Assembly: GCF_901827155.1 (NCBI RefSeq)
Contig: NZ_LR594659.1
Span: 3,348,001 to 3,412,000, forward strand
Length of the DNA: 64,000 bases
Direction: 5' to 3'
From: Variovorax sp. PBL-H6
Lineage (GTDB): Bacteria; Pseudomonadota; Gammaproteobacteria; Burkholderiales; Burkholderiaceae_C
The position numbers and the translations under genes are program-made. Shown piece by piece: positions 54,025 through 64,000 of the stretch (the stretch's first letter is position 1; each line of letters begins with the position of its first letter). Under the pieces are notes generated by a model. That model was not told where the DNA came from. It searched no databases and worked only from the letters and a program-made list of their open reading frames with translations.

Positions 54025-55860
54025 CTAGACGGTGGTCTCGCGGCTGGCGCGCTTGCGCTCATGCTCCTTGAGGTGGCGCTTGCGCAGGCGCACGCTCTTG
54101 GGCGTGATCTCGACCAGCTCGTCGTCCTCGATGAATTCAACCCCGTATTCCAGCGTCAAATCGATCGGAGGCGTGATCTTGATTGCATCCTCCTTGCCGG
54201 AAACCCGGAAGTTGGTCAGCTGCTTGGTGCGCGTGGCATTGACCACCAGGTCGTTGTCGCGGCTGTGGATGCCGACGATCATGCCTTCGTACACCGGGTC
54301 GTTCGCTCGCACGAACATGCGGCCGCGATCGTCCAGCTTGCCCAAGGCGTAGGTGAAGATCTCGCCGTCGTCCATGGAGATCAGCACGCCATTCTTGCGG
54401 CTGCCGATCTCGCCCTTGTGCGGCTCGTAGCTGTCGAAGATATTCGAGATCAGGCCGGAGCCGCGCGTGAGGTTCAGGAACTCATTGGTGAAGCCGATCA
54501 GGCCGCGCGCCGGAATGCGGTACTCGAGGCGCACACGGCCGCGGCCGTCCGGCTCCATGTTGACCAGTTCGCCCTTGCGCTCGCCCAACGCCTGCATCAC
54601 GCCGCCCTGGTGCTGGTCCTCGATGTCGGCCGTCACCATCTCGATCGGCTCGTGCCGCACGCCGTCGACATCGCGAAACACCACCCGCGGCTTGGACACC
54701 GCCAGCTCGTAGCCTTCGCGCCGCATGTTCTCCAGCAAGATGGTCAGGTGCAGCTCGCCCCGGCCCATCACTTCGAACACGCCCTCCTCGTCGGTCTCCT
54801 TGACCCGCAGCGCCACGTTGTGCTGCAGCTCCTTCTGCAGGCGGTCCCAGATCTGGCGGCTGGTGACGAACTTGCCTTCACGGCCGGCCAGCGGGCTGGT
54901 GTTGACGCAGAAGTTCATCGTCAGCGTGGGCTCGTCGACCATCAGCATGGGCAGCGGCGCCGGATTTGCAGGATCGGTCACGGTCACGCCGATGCCGATG
55001 TCGGCAATGCCGTTGACCAGCACGATTTCGCCTGGGCCGGCTTCGGTGGCCTGCACGCGCTCCAGCCCCTGGAAGGTCAGGACCTGGTTGACCCGGCCCT
55101 TGAAGGACTTGCCGTCGGCGCCTTCCATGACCACCACGTCCATCATCGGGCGAATGGTGCCGGCGTTGATGCGACCGACGCCGATGCGGCCCACGAAGGT
55201 CGAGAAGTCGATTGCCGAGATCTGCAGCTGCAATGGCGCGTCCGGATCGCCCGCATGGGCAGGTACATGCTCGAGGACGGTGTCGAACAGGGCCGACATG
55301 TCGGGACCCCACTGCTCGCCCGGTGCGCCCTCTTCCAGCGACGACCAGCCGTTGATGCCAGAGGCATAGACCACGGGAAAGTCCAGCTGCTCGTCCGTCG
55401 CCCCCAGCTTGTCGAACAGGTCGAATGCGGCATTGACCACGTGGTCGGGGCGAGCGCCCGGCTTGTCGACCTTGTTCACCACCAGGATCGGCTTGAGGCC
55501 CAGCGCCAGCGCCTTCTTGGTGACGAATCGCGTCTGGGGCATCGGGCCTTCCTGCGCGTCGATCAGCAGCACCACGCCATCGACCATGCTCAGGGCACGC
55601 TCCACCTCGCCGCCGAAGTCGGCATGCCCGGGGGTGTCCACGATGTTGATATGCATGCCCTTCCAGGTCACGGCACAGTTCTTGGCCAGGATCGTGATGC
55701 CGCGCTCTTTCTCGATCGCGTTGTTGTCCATGACGGTGTCGACCACCTTCTCGTGTGCCGCGAAGGTGCCGGACTGGCGCAGCAGCTGGTCGACCATCGT
55801 GGTCTTGCCATGGTCCACGTGGGCGATGATGGCGATGTTGCGAATCTGATTGGTGCTCAT
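54025..55860 (-). CDS. typA: Ribosome-associated GTPase TypA/BipA
   Basis: 611 residues. GTPase motifs A-H-V-D-H-G-K-T-T (P-loop), G-I-T-I (G2), D-T-P-G-H-A-D (G3), N-K-V-D (G4). Domains II, III, V of EF-G type and the BipA C-terminal domain ([10 protein letters not shown]) follow. It affects ribosome assembly at low temperature and stress responses. ATG 55860 overlaps the truB stop as ATGA. Confidence 0.97.
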   Translation of the reverse strand: MSTNQIRNIAIIAHVDHGKTTMVDQLLRQSGTFAAHEKVVDTVMDNNAIEKERGITILAKNCAVTWKGMHINIVDTPGHADFGGEVERALSMVDGVVLLIDAQEGPMPQTRFVTKKALALGLKPILVVNKVDKPGARPDHVVNAAFDLFDKLGATDEQLDFPVVYASGINGWSSLEEGAPGEQWGPDMSALFDTVLEHVPAHAGDPDAPLQLQISAIDFSTFVGRIGVGRINAGTIRPMMDVVVMEGADGKSFKGRVNQVLTFQGLERVQATEAGPGEIVLVNGIADIGIGVTVTDPANPAPLPMLMVDEPTLTMNFCVNTSPLAGREGKFVTSRQIWDRLQKELQHNVALRVKETDEEGVFEVMGRGELHLTILLENMRREGYELAVSKPRVVFRDVDGVRHEPIEMVTADIEDQHQGGVMQALGERKGELVNMEPDGRGRVRLEYRIPARGLIGFTNEFLNLTRGSGLISNIFDSYEPHKGEIGSRKNGVLISMDDGEIFTYALGKLDDRGRMFVRANDPVYEGMIVGIHSRDNDLVVNATRTKQLTNFRVSGKEDAIKITPPIDLTLEYGVEFIEDDELVEITPKSVRLRKRHLKEHERKRASRETTV

Positions 55861-56801
55861 GGTGTGGCTTCGGTCAAAAGTGTCTGCTGGATTTCGATGG
55901 GGTTCAGCAAGCGCCCCGGGATGAGTTCGCCGGCCCTTACATGCGCGGTGCCGAGGAACGCGCGCGGCGTGTGGCCGAAGACGGCGACCTCGGCGGCATC
56001 GGGCCAGTCGCCGCGGCGGCGCAGGCCGGACAGAAAGCGTGCCGCATCTTCTGCCGCTAGCATGACGCTCGAATGGCTGGCCACCAACGACTCGACGGGC
56101 AGCAAGTGGGCGATGCGCTCTTCTTCGCTCATGGCCTCCAGCGCTTCCAGCGTCACGCACTGAGATGCCTGGAAATCGCCGGTGGCAGTACGGCGCAGCG
56201 CGCTGAGATGTGCACCGCAGCCGAGCGCCTCGCCGATGTCCTCGCCGAGCGTGCGGACGTAGGTGCCCTTGCTCACGCGGGCCTGGATGCGGATCTCATG
56301 CGCCGACAGCTGGCTGAGTGCGAGCGCGTGGATCACGACCTCGCGCGCCGCCCGCTCGACTTCGATGCCCTGGCGCGCATACTCGTAGAGCGCCTTGCCG
56401 TCCTTCTTGAGGGCACTGTGCATCGGCGGCACCTGTCGAATCGGCCCGGTGAACTGCACCTGCACGCGCGCCAGATCCGCAGGCGTGACGGCTACAGGCC
56501 GCTCCTCGATCACCTCGCCCTCGGCGTCGCCCGTGGTAGTCCGGATGCCCAGCCGCGCCGTCGCCTCGTAGGTCTTGTCCGCTTCCAGATGCAGCTGGCT
56601 GAACTTGGTCGCCGCCCCGAAGCACAGCGGCAGCACACCGCTTGCGAGCGGATCGAGCGTGCCCGTGTGCCCAGCCTTCTCGGCACGCAGCAGCCACTTG
56701 GCCTTCTGCAAGGCCTGGTTGCTGGACAGCCCCAGCGGCTTATCGAGCAGAAGCACCCCATGCACAGGGCGCCGCTGCACCCGTGTGCGTGGCGCGTTCA
56801 T
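55857..56801 (-). CDS. truB: tRNA pseudouridine(55) synthase
   Basis: 314 residues. Catalytic Asp in G-H-T-G-T-L-D-P-L-A-S-G and G-V-L-L-L-D-K-P at the N-terminus; the C-terminal PUA-like region ends with L-N-P-I-E. It makes psi55 in the T loop of tRNAs. It lies 2 bases after rbfA. Confidence 0.96.
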   Translation of the reverse strand: MNAPRTRVQRRPVHGVLLLDKPLGLSSNQALQKAKWLLRAEKAGHTGTLDPLASGVLPLCFGAATKFSQLHLEADKTYEATARLGIRTTTGDAEGEVIEERPVAVTPADLARVQVQFTGPIRQVPPMHSALKKDGKALYEYARQGIEVERAAREVVIHALALSQLSAHEIRIQARVSKGTYVRTLGEDIGEALGCGAHLSALRRTATGDFQASQCVTLEALEAMSEEERIAHLLPVESLVASHSSVMLAAEDAARFLSGLRRRGDWPDAAEVAVFGHTPRAFLGTAHVRAGELIPGRLLNPIEIQQTLLTEATP

Positions 56802-56803
56802 GC

Positions 56804-57175
56804 TCAGTCGTCTTTGGAACGGGAGGCGACGGCCTGCGCGATCAGCGCATTCATGTCGGCGGCGCGCTCGGTAGTGCGATCGAACTGGAAGTGCAGCGTG
56901 GGCACCGTGTGGATGTGCAACCGCTTGAAGAGGCCATTGCGCAGGAAACCTGCCGCCTGGTTGAGCGCCTCGGTGGTCTCCACCGGGTCGCCCACCAGCA
57001 GGCTGAAGAAGACCTTCGCATGCGCATAGTCGGGCGTAACCTCGACCGCCTGGATCGTGACCATGCCCACCCGCGGGTCCTTGAGCTCGCGCGCGATCAG
57101 CTCCGTCAGATCCCGCTGGATCTGATCGGCAACCTTGAAGGCGCGATTGGGAGTGGCGGCTTTTCTCTTCGGCAT
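56804..57175 (-). CDS. rbfA: Ribosome-binding factor A
   Basis: 123 residues with a KH-type fold: R-V-A-D-Q-I-like N-terminus (here [11 protein letters not shown]), [18 protein letters not shown]. It acts in 30S maturation. ATG 57175 gives the family N-terminus. Confidence 0.95.
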   Translation of the reverse strand: MPKRKAATPNRAFKVADQIQRDLTELIARELKDPRVGMVTIQAVEVTPDYAHAKVFFSLLVGDPVETTEALNQAAGFLRNGLFKRLHIHTVPTLHFQFDRTTERAADMNALIAQAVASRSKDD

Positions 57176-57203
57176 GACCAGGATCTTGACGGCGTGGTAC
57201 GCC

Positions 57204-60119
57204 TTACAGCGTACGAGCGATCTCCTTGATCTCGAAGAACTCCAGCTGATCACCTTCCTTGATGTCGTTGTAGTTCTTGAGCTTGATACCGCATTCGAAG
57301 CCTTCGCGCACCTCGCGCACATCGTCCTTCATCCGCTTGAGCGACTCGAGCTCGCCGGTGTAGATGACCACGTTGTCGCGCAGCAGGCGGAAATGCGCGC
57401 TGCGGGTGACATAGCCGGACGTGACGTAGCAGCCGGCGACCGTGCCGATCTTGGAGGCCACGAACACCGTGCGGATCTCGGCCGACCCGATGACCTCTTC
57501 CCGCCGCTCGGGCGCCAGCATGCCGGCCATGGCCGTCTTCAACTCGTCCACAGCGTCGTAGATGATGCTGTAGTAGCTGATGCTGACATTGTTGCCCTCG
57601 GCCAGGCGGCGCGCGCCGGCGTCGGCCCGCACGTTGAAGCCGATGACAGTGGCCTTGGAGGCGATCGCGAGGTTGATGTCCGACTCGCTGATGCCGCCCA
57701 CCGCCGCGTACACCACCTGCACCTTGACCTCGTCCGTCGAGAGCTTGAGCAGAGACTGCGCGAGCGCTTCCTGGGAGCCCTGGACGTCGGCCTTGATGAT
57801 GATGGGCAGCGTCTTGACTTCGGCGCCCAACTCCGAGAACACGTTCTCGAACTTGGCAGCCTGCTGCCTTGCCAGCTTGGTGTTGCGGAACTTGCCAGCG
57901 CGGTAAGTCGCGATCTCGCGCGCGCGGCGCTCGTCGCCCATCACCATGAACTCGTCGCCGGCCTGCGGCACCTCGGTCAGGCCCTGGATCTCCACCGGGA
58001 TCGAAGGACCGGCCTCCTTCGTGGGCTTGCCGTCTTCGTCCAGCATGGCGCGCACGCGGCCGTACGTGGAGCCGGCCAGCACCACGTCGCCGATCTTGAG
58101 CGTGCCGGATTGCACCAGCACGGTCGCGACCGGGCCCCGGCCCTTGTCGAGCTGCGCTTCGATCACCAGGCCCTTGGCGGCCGCATCGACCGGCGCCTTG
58201 AGCTCGAGCACCTCGGCTTGCAGCAGCACCTGCTCCAGCAGATCGTCCACGCCCTGGCCCGTCTTCGCGGACACCGACACGAAAGGGGTCTCGCCGCCGT
58301 ACTCCTCAGGCACCACTTGCTCGGCCACCAACTCCTGCTTGACGCGATCGAGGTTGGCATCGGGCTTGTCGATCTTGTTGATCGCCACCACGATCGGCAC
58401 CTTGGCCGCCTTGGCGTGGCTGATGGCCTCTTTGGTCTGGGGCATGACACCGTCGTCCGCCGCGACCACCAGGATCACGATGTCGGTTGCCTGCGCACCG
58501 CGGGCTCGCATGGCGGTAAACGCCTCGTGGCCCGGGGTGTCGAGGAAGGACACCATGCCGCGTTCGGTCTGCACGTGGTAGGCGCCGATGTGCTGCGTGA
58601 TGCCGCCGGCCTCGCCTGCCGCGACCTTGGTGCGGCGGATGTAGTCCAGCAACGAGGTCTTGCCGTGGTCGACGTGGCCCATCACGGTCACGACCGGCGC
58701 ACGCGGCAGCGCCTCGGCCAGTTGCGCCGACACGTCCTCGTCGGTGAAAGCTTCGGGATCGTCCAGCGCGGCAACGACCGCGCTATGGCCCATTTCCTCC
58801 ACGATGATCATCGCGGTGTCCTGGTCCAGCGACTGGTTGATGGTCGCCATTTGGCCCAGCTTCATCAGTTGCTTGATGACTTCCGATGCCTTGATCGCCA
58901 TCTTATGCGCCAGCTCGGACACCGTGATGGTCTCAGGCACGTGCACTTCAAGCACGCGCGCTTCGACCGGCGCGGCCTGCACGCGTTCTTCCTGGCCGCC
59001 ACGGTCATTGCCGCGGCGCCCGCGCGGACCGCCGCGCCAATTGCCGCGACCAACGCCGCCGCTGGCATCGCCGCGGGTCTTTATTTCTTTCTTCTTGGCG
59101 GTGTCACCGGCCCAGCTCGACGAGAGCTTGGCAGACTTGACTTCCTTGCCAGCGCCCGGCGCGGCGGCGCCAGGCGCCCCCGGTGCCGCCGTGCGAGCGG
59201 CGGGTGCGGCCGGCTTGTGCAGCGTGCCCTTGACGCCTGCGGCCTTGGCTTCCGCTGCCACCTTCTCCGGGGCCTTGTGCGGCACCAGCACACGGGCGGG
59301 CGCATTCATCATGGCGCGGATGGCTTCAGCCTCGGCCAGCGCCTTGCGGCGACGTTCGTCGAGGTCCTTGGCGCGCGCGGCTTCTTCGTCGGCACGGGCC
59401 TTGGATTCGGCAGCCGCCTTGACTTTGGCGTCTTCCTTGACCTGGGCAGCGGCGGCTTCGGCGGCGGCCTTGCGGTCGGCTGCGGCCGGCGCTTCCTCCG
59501 GCGCTTCGGGTGCGCCTTCGGTCATGGCGGCGGCAGCCTTTTCCGCGGCCGCCTTCGCACGCGCGGCGCGGGCCTGCTGCTCCACCTGTTCGGCACGCTC
59601 GGCCTTCTCGCGCTCTCGTGCCTCGGTCTCCTCGCGCAGGCGGCGCTTCTCGACGAGCTCTTCCTCCTGGCGGCGGATCAGCTCGGCCTGGCGGCGTGCT
59701 TCCTCCTCGCGGCGCGCGAGTTCGCCTTCGTCCACACGCGGCGCCGCGGGTTCGGCAGCGGAGGGCGCAGGAGCGTCGGCGACACCCCTCACAGGCTCGG
59801 GCGTGGCCGGATGCCCCTCATCGCGCTGGATGAAGGTGCGCTTCTTGCGCACTTCGACCTGGATCGTGCGCGCGCGGCCAGTGGCGTCGGCCTGCTTGAT
59901 CTCGGTGGTCGATTTCTTGGTGAGCGTGATCTTCTTGCGCTCAGGCTCGACCGTGCCGTGGCTGGCCTTCAGGAAGCCGAGCAGGCGCTGCTTGTCGGCC
60001 TCGGTGAGCGCGTCGGTAACGGCGGCCTTGGTCACGCCCGCGCTCTTGAGCTGGTCAAGCAGGATTTCGGGCGTCTTCTTGAGCTCGTTCGCGAACTCGG
60101 CGACAGTGGTACTGGACAT
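57204..60119 (-). CDS. infB: Translation initiation factor IF-2
   Basis: 971 residues. An N-terminal IF2-N domain, a long Ala/Glu/Arg-rich helical linker (about 110-340), the G-domain (P-loop G-H-V-D-H-G-K-T-S near residue 475, D-T-P-G-H-E, N-K-I-D-K), and the C-terminal fMet-tRNA-binding domains. The linker is the usual variable part and explains the length. 24 bases after nusA. Confidence 0.98.
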   Translation of the reverse strand: MSSTTVAEFANELKKTPEILLDQLKSAGVTKAAVTDALTEADKQRLLGFLKASHGTVEPERKKITLTKKSTTEIKQADATGRARTIQVEVRKKRTFIQRDEGHPATPEPVRGVADAPAPSAAEPAAPRVDEGELARREEEARRQAELIRRQEEELVEKRRLREETEAREREKAERAEQVEQQARAARAKAAAEKAAAAMTEGAPEAPEEAPAAADRKAAAEAAAAQVKEDAKVKAAAESKARADEEAARAKDLDERRRKALAEAEAIRAMMNAPARVLVPHKAPEKVAAEAKAAGVKGTLHKPAAPAARTAAPGAPGAAAPGAGKEVKSAKLSSSWAGDTAKKKEIKTRGDASGGVGRGNWRGGPRGRRGNDRGGQEERVQAAPVEARVLEVHVPETITVSELAHKMAIKASEVIKQLMKLGQMATINQSLDQDTAMIIVEEMGHSAVVAALDDPEAFTDEDVSAQLAEALPRAPVVTVMGHVDHGKTSLLDYIRRTKVAAGEAGGITQHIGAYHVQTERGMVSFLDTPGHEAFTAMRARGAQATDIVILVVAADDGVMPQTKEAISHAKAAKVPIVVAINKIDKPDANLDRVKQELVAEQVVPEEYGGETPFVSVSAKTGQGVDDLLEQVLLQAEVLELKAPVDAAAKGLVIEAQLDKGRGPVATVLVQSGTLKIGDVVLAGSTYGRVRAMLDEDGKPTKEAGPSIPVEIQGLTEVPQAGDEFMVMGDERRAREIATYRAGKFRNTKLARQQAAKFENVFSELGAEVKTLPIIIKADVQGSQEALAQSLLKLSTDEVKVQVVYAAVGGISESDINLAIASKATVIGFNVRADAGARRLAEGNNVSISYYSIIYDAVDELKTAMAGMLAPERREEVIGSAEIRTVFVASKIGTVAGCYVTSGYVTRSAHFRLLRDNVVIYTGELESLKRMKDDVREVREGFECGIKLKNYNDIKEGDQLEFFEIKEIARTL

Positions 60120-60143
60120 ATTGCTTTCGTGCCTCCATGACCG

Positions 60144-61628
60144 TCACTCTTGGCCAGCGAACCAGTGTTCGCGGGCCTTCAAGATCAGGTTCTTGGCTTC
60201 ATCGGCGCTCTGGCCGGTGATTTCGGTGAGTTCGTCGACCGCGAGGTCGGCCAGGTCGTCGCGCGTGTGCACGCCGGCCTCGGCCAGCTTCGGGATCAGG
60301 GCGGGGTCGAGGCCCGCGAGGTCGCGCAGGTCCTGCGAGACGCTCTCGACGTTCTCTTCCCGGGCGATTTCCATGGTGAGCAGCGCATCCTTGGCGCGCG
60401 AGCGCAGCTCGTTGATCGTGTCCTCGTCGAAGCTCTCGATCTCGAGCAGCTCGGAGATCGGCACGTACGCCACCTCCTCGAGGCTGGTGAAGCCCTCGGA
60501 GATCAGGATGTCGGCGATCTCTTCGTCGACATCGAGCTTCTCCATGAAGAGCTTGCGACTGGCATCGGTCTCGGTCGCCTGCTTCTGGGCAGACTCGTTG
60601 GCATCCATGATGTTGATCTTCCAGCCAGTCAGATCGGAAGCGAGCCGCACGTTCTGGCCGCCGCGGCCGATGGCGATGGCGAGGTTCTCCTCATCGACCA
60701 CCACGTCCATGGCGTGCTTTTCCTCGTCGACCACGATGGAGGACACGTTGGCCGGAGCCAGCGCGCCGATCACGAACTGGGCCGGGTCTTCGCTCCACAG
60801 CACGATGTCCACGCGCTCGCCGGCGAGCTCGTTGGTGACGGCGTTGACGCGCGTGCCGCGCACGCCGACGCAAGTGCCGATCGGGTCGACGCGCTTGTCG
60901 TGCGAGAGCACGGCGATCTTGGCGCGCGAGCCGGGGTCGCGGGCGCAGCTCTTGATCTCGAGCAGGCCCTGCTCGATCTCGGGCACTTCCTGGCGGAACA
61001 GCTCGATCATGAATTCGGGCGCTGCACGCGACAGGATGATCGGGGCACCGCGCAATGTCAGGTCCACCTCCATGATCATCGCGCGCACGCGGTCGCCGTT
61101 GCGCAGGTTCTCCTTGGCGATCATCTCGCTGCGGCGCAGGCGCCCTTCGACGCGGCCTGCCTCGACGATGATGTCGCCCTTGTCGAGGCGCTTGACGGTG
61201 CCGGTGAAGATCTTCTCGCCGCGCGACATGAAGTCGTTGAGCAGCATCTCGCGCTCGGCGTCGCGGATCTTCTGCAGGATGACCTGCTTGGCCGCCATCG
61301 CGCCGATGCGCCCGATCGGCACCGACTCCACCGATTCCTCGATGTACTCGTCGAGCTCGATGTCGGGCATCTCTTCCTTGGCCTCGAACAGCAGGATCTC
61401 CTGGTCGGGCAGCTGCAGGCCGGCCTCGTCGGGCACCACGTGCCAGCGGCGAAAGGTCTCGTAGTCGCCGCTGTCGCGATCCACCGCCACGCGGATGTCC
61501 ACATCGCCCGGATAGAGCTTCTTGGTGGCTTGCGCCAAGGCAGACTCGACCGCGCCGAAGACGACGTCACGCTCGACGTTCTTCTCGCGCGAGATCGCAT
61601 CCACCAACATCAACATTTCGCGATTCAT
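60144..61628 (-). CDS. nusA: Transcription termination/antitermination protein NusA
   Basis: 494 residues: an N-terminal RNA polymerase-binding domain ([12 protein letters not shown]), S1 (about 135-200), two KH domains (G-R-G-G-Q-N-V-R near 310) and two acidic helix-hairpin-helix C-terminal repeats. ATG 61628, 17 bases after rimP. Confidence 0.98.
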   Translation of the reverse strand: MNREMLMLVDAISREKNVERDVVFGAVESALAQATKKLYPGDVDIRVAVDRDSGDYETFRRWHVVPDEAGLQLPDQEILLFEAKEEMPDIELDEYIEESVESVPIGRIGAMAAKQVILQKIRDAEREMLLNDFMSRGEKIFTGTVKRLDKGDIIVEAGRVEGRLRRSEMIAKENLRNGDRVRAMIMEVDLTLRGAPIILSRAAPEFMIELFRQEVPEIEQGLLEIKSCARDPGSRAKIAVLSHDKRVDPIGTCVGVRGTRVNAVTNELAGERVDIVLWSEDPAQFVIGALAPANVSSIVVDEEKHAMDVVVDEENLAIAIGRGGQNVRLASDLTGWKINIMDANESAQKQATETDASRKLFMEKLDVDEEIADILISEGFTSLEEVAYVPISELLEIESFDEDTINELRSRAKDALLTMEIAREENVESVSQDLRDLAGLDPALIPKLAEAGVHTRDDLADLAVDELTEITGQSADEAKNLILKAREHWFAGQE

Positions 61629-61645
61629 GCCACCACTCTCCTTGT

Positions 61646-62269
61646 TCAGTCCGACACTGTCATGTCGGGTTTGGGCCTGCGCCCCTTGAAATCCACGATC
61701 GGGGCGAGCCGCGCCTCGCGCACCTCGTCCAGGGCGAAGCCCAGCGCCTGCATTGCGGCCGGCGGGCGCTTCCTGCTGATCTTCTGGCCGGGCTTCGGCG
61801 CCGTCTTTCCTTCGGGTTCCTGGCTCCAGACGATCTGCCAGCCCTGGGACCCATCGGCCCCTGCGACCCGCTCCAGCGTGCCGCGAAACTTCTTGCGATT
61901 GGCCGCTACCTGGCCCGCCGCAGCGGCGCCCATGGGCGCCTTGAGCGTGATGTCGATCACCTCGCCGACGAAACGTTCGAAATCCTGCGCATTGCGCAGC
62001 GGCCGGTCAATGCCTGGCGAAGAAACCTCGAGCCGCTTGTAGTCGATGCTTTCCACTTCCAGCGCGAACTGCAGTTGGCGAGTGACCTTCTCGCAATCCT
62101 CGACGGTGACGAGAGGCTCCGGCGCGCCGGGCGCCGCTGCCTCCGATGTGGGGCCGCTCCAGGGCAAATCAATCGTGACACGCAGCAGTCCTCCCGCCGA
62201 GCGCTCGACCTCGACCAGGTCGTAGCCGAGACCGGCCACGGTTCGTTCCACTGTCTGCTGCAATGCCAC
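61646..62269 (-). CDS. rimP: Ribosome maturation factor RimP
   Basis: 207 residues from GTG 62269. The N-terminal domain has [10 protein letters not shown] and the P-G-I-D-R-P-L motif in the middle. It takes part in 30S assembly. The C-terminal tail after about residue 160 is basic and longer than usual. First gene of the rimP-nusA-infB-rbfA-truB-typA block. Confidence 0.95.
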   Translation of the reverse strand: MALQQTVERTVAGLGYDLVEVERSAGGLLRVTIDLPWSGPTSEAAAPGAPEPLVTVEDCEKVTRQLQFALEVESIDYKRLEVSSPGIDRPLRNAQDFERFVGEVIDITLKAPMGAAAAGQVAANRKKFRGTLERVAGADGSQGWQIVWSQEPEGKTAPKPGQKISRKRPPAAMQALGFALDEVREARLAPIVDFKGRRPKPDMTVSD

Positions 62270-62343
62270 GTGCTTGAGTGCGCCTTCTGCGTGTGCTCGG
62301 TGCGCCGCCCGCCCAGCGCCCCGAAAAAAATGCTTCGACCAAT

Positions 62344-62373
62344 AAAAAACGGGCGGTAGGTACCCGCCCGTTT
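62344..62373 (-). terminator. Rho-independent terminator upstream of rimP
   Basis: AAACGGGCGG (62347-62356) pairs with CCGCCCGTTT (62364-62373), a perfect 10-bp stem with a 7-base loop. On the minus strand it is followed by TTTTTT and further A/T. It ends transcription of the MFS gene before the rimP operon. It is intergenic and about 75 bases before rimP. Confidence 0.9.
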
Positions 62374-62422
62374 GGTCGTGAGCCTCGAATTATATGCCAA
62401 TCGTGTCAGGAAGCACTCCTTT

Positions 62423-63628
62423 CTACGCGGCAAAAGCGCCTGCCAACCGCCTGGCGTGCCACCAGACCCAAGCGAACAGCAACGCGCCAAGCGCCAGCAC
62501 CACAGCAGCCACCACCAGCGGCAGGGTGAACGACCCTGTACGCTGGGCGAGCGGGGCGGCGAAGAGCGGCCCCAGGATCTGGCCGACGCCATAGGAGGCC
62601 GTCGCATAGCCGATCAGCCCGGCCGCCGCATTTCCACGAAGCCGACGCGCCTCCCGCATTGCGAACAGTGTGATCGCCGTGAACGGCAGGCCCAGCAACA
62701 GACTTCCCAGCATGAAGCCACCGATGCTCGGCCAAGCCACGGACAGCAACACACCGAGCGCCTGAAGCGCGTACGCAACGGCAAGCAGCAGCCGGTTGTC
62801 CCAACGGACCGGCGCCCGCGCCCCGATCAACGCGCCGGGCACCACCGCCAGACCGACCACCGGCCAGAAGAAGTCGGGCCACGGCGAGCCCGGCAGCGCC
62901 TGTCGCGCGATCACGGGCAAGAAGGTCGCGGTGATGATGTAGCCGAAGCCGGCGAGGCCGTACAGCGCGACCAGCCACACGGCATCGGCTCTAGCGGCGG
63001 CAGGGTCGGCTTGTCCGGCGGGGGGCGCGCCTGACGCTGGCGTGGGTGCCAGGGAGTGGGCACCGTCGCCGAAAATGCGCCAGACGCCGACGATCAGCAC
63101 CGCCGACAGCAACCCGAACCCGATCCAACCGGCCGCCGAGCCCCAGCGTCCGATCGCGCCGCCCAACAGCCCCGTGATGGCGATGCCGATGCCAGGGCCG
63201 GTGTAGATCACCCCCTGCAGGGTCGGCGCGTGGGTCTCGGCCAAGCGCCGGAGGCCCCAGCCGGAAGCGAAGACGAAGGTCCAGGCGCTCACGATCCCGG
63301 CCGCCGTTCGCAGCACGCCCCAGGCCGTAAAGCTGTCCAAGAGCCCCATCCCGAGCAGAAGCGCCGCGGTGGCAACCAGCCCGCCGCGCACCATCGTGGC
63401 AGCCTCGATCCGGATCGCCGCACAGGACAGCGCGCCCAGGAAATAGCCCAGGTAGTTGAGGGATGCCAGCAGTCCGCCCGCTTCAAGCCCCAGTCTGCCC
63501 TCGTGCAGCATGACCGGCAACAAGGGCGTGAAGGCAAATCGCCCGAGGCCCATCGCGACCGCGAGGGCCACCATGCAAGCCAGCGCCGCGCGCCACGCGC
63601 TGTGCCGGTCGCTTCCGATAGTCGACAT
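62423..63628 (-). CDS. YbfB/YjiJ-family MFS transporter
   Basis: 401 residues with twelve predicted helices. The YbfB/YjiJ signatures are the N-terminal G-L-G-R-F-A-F-T-P-L-L-P and L-A-S-L-N-Y-L-G-Y-F-L-G, and the middle Y-T-G-P-G-I-G-I. The substrate is unknown. ATG 63628 is preceded by GGGAA; TTG 63652, directly after the stop of the ABC gene, is an alternative start. Terminated by the hairpin at 62344-62373. Confidence 0.9.
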   Translation of the reverse strand: MSTIGSDRHSAWRAALACMVALAVAMGLGRFAFTPLLPVMLHEGRLGLEAGGLLASLNYLGYFLGALSCAAIRIEAATMVRGGLVATAALLLGMGLLDSFTAWGVLRTAAGIVSAWTFVFASGWGLRRLAETHAPTLQGVIYTGPGIGIAITGLLGGAIGRWGSAAGWIGFGLLSAVLIVGVWRIFGDGAHSLAPTPASGAPPAGQADPAAARADAVWLVALYGLAGFGYIITATFLPVIARQALPGSPWPDFFWPVVGLAVVPGALIGARAPVRWDNRLLLAVAYALQALGVLLSVAWPSIGGFMLGSLLLGLPFTAITLFAMREARRLRGNAAAGLIGYATASYGVGQILGPLFAAPLAQRTGSFTLPLVVAAVVLALGALLFAWVWWHARRLAGAFAA

Positions 63629-63652
63629 CGATGTGTTCCCGGATGAGTTCAA

Positions 63653-64000
63653 TCAGCCAGCCGCCGCAGCCACCAGCTTCCTCGTGTAGGGATGCTCCGG
63701 CGCATCGAGAACCCGCAGGGCAGCACCGGACTCGAGGATCGCGCCATCCTTCATCACGATGACCTGGTGCGCCATGGCCCGGATCACCTCGACATCGTGC
63801 GTGATCAGCAGGTAGCTCAGGCCCCGCTCGCGCTGCAGGCGCTGAAGCAGGCCCAGCACCTGCTTTTGAATGGTGACATCGAGGGCACTGGTGGGCTCGT
63901 CAAGCACCAGGAGCCGCGGATCGACGATCAGCGCCCGCGCAATGGCCAGCCGCTGGCGCTGGCCGCCGGAGAATTCGTGGGGATACCGATCGAGAAGCGA
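63653..64000 (-). CDS. ABC transporter ATPase, C-terminal part (oligopeptide/YejF-like), cut by the window edge
   Basis: 115 codons remain, up to the right edge. Signature [11 protein letters not shown], Walker [15 protein letters not shown], switch His L-L-I-T-H-D-V-E-V and the C-terminal H-P-Y-T-R-K-L motif of Opp/Dpp/Yej ATPases. It imports peptides or related compounds. Its N-terminal part and start lie outside. It precedes the MFS gene on the same strand. Confidence 0.93.
   Translation of the reverse strand, partial: SLLDRYPHEFSGGQRQRLAIARALIVDPRLLVLDEPTSALDVTIQKQVLGLLQRLQRERGLSYLLITHDVEVIRAMAHQVIVMKDGAILESGAALRVLDAPEHPYTRKLVAAAAG

Noticed and set aside
57135..60140. A 1001-codon open frame on the plus strand
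   Set aside because: Antisense to infB, which is certain from its GTPase motifs. High GC makes such long shadows common here.
1..64000. tRNA, rRNA, tmRNA genes, CRISPR arrays, insertion sequences or prophage
   Set aside because: I looked for T-loop-like GGTTCGAATCC strings, regularly spaced repeats, transposase motifs and integrases in the gaps and saw none. A tRNAscan or ISfinder search would be decisive.

Overview
The window is a high-GC chromosomal segment, most likely from a betaproteobacterium of the order Burkholderiales (Comamonadaceae, Variovorax-like). This is an inference from gene content, codon bias and gene order: a rimP-nusA-infB-rbfA-truB-typA block, guaB-guaA, smpB beside ratA-rnfH, a cyoABCD quinol oxidase operon with a SURF1 gene, and Ku. 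I saw no tRNA or rRNA gene, CRISPR array or insertion sequence. Coding density is very high, and many neighbouring genes overlap by 4 bases, several using GTG or TTG starts.

Layout. 1-7.3 kb: a two-partner secretion locus on the minus strand, with a giant filamentous-haemagglutinin-like exoprotein (C-terminus outside the window) and its TpsB transporter. 7.5-11.4 kb: a small unknown gene, an orphan periplasmic binding protein, Ku, and a MerR-type/TPR protein ending in a clear terminator. 11.4-15 kb: a chemoreceptor with a FliA-type promoter, a small protein, a cyclase-FHA protein and a short unknown gene. 15-21.4 kb: a minus-strand series with an LD-carboxypeptidase, a TadA fused to a degenerate hydrolase, a PaiB-like protein, an ankyrin protein, an HbpS/GlcG-like secreted protein and a two-component system. 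21.5-25.3 kb: a hydrolase-LuxR fusion, a TPR protein, a 2'-5' RNA ligase-type phosphodiesterase and an MHS transporter.

25.4-32.2 kb: cyoABCD, SURF1 and a RegB/RegA-like redox two-component pair, all overlapping or closely spaced. The sensor keeps the GGxxNPF quinone motif and a candidate redox cysteine, so the oxidase may be controlled by a sensor of the quinone pool encoded in its own operon. 32.3-37 kb: pcm, then divergently a 1263-residue protein that joins an unknown N-terminal domain, a DyP-type peroxidase domain and a cytochrome P450-like domain. This is the most unusual gene in the window. 37.2-41.6 kb: a complete ABC importer of the ferric/polyamine type with an enlarged permease. 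41.7-44.8 kb: a large class III cyclase-AAA ATPase-TPR regulator whose only nearby ATG is out of frame across a C7 tract.

45-64 kb is mostly housekeeping: guaBA, ratA-rnfH, smpB, an ECF sigma/anti-sigma pair with a lipoprotein, an EamA transporter, the typA-truB-rbfA-infB-nusA-rimP block (transcribed leftwards), a terminator, an MFS transporter, and the end of an ABC ATPase gene cut by the right edge.
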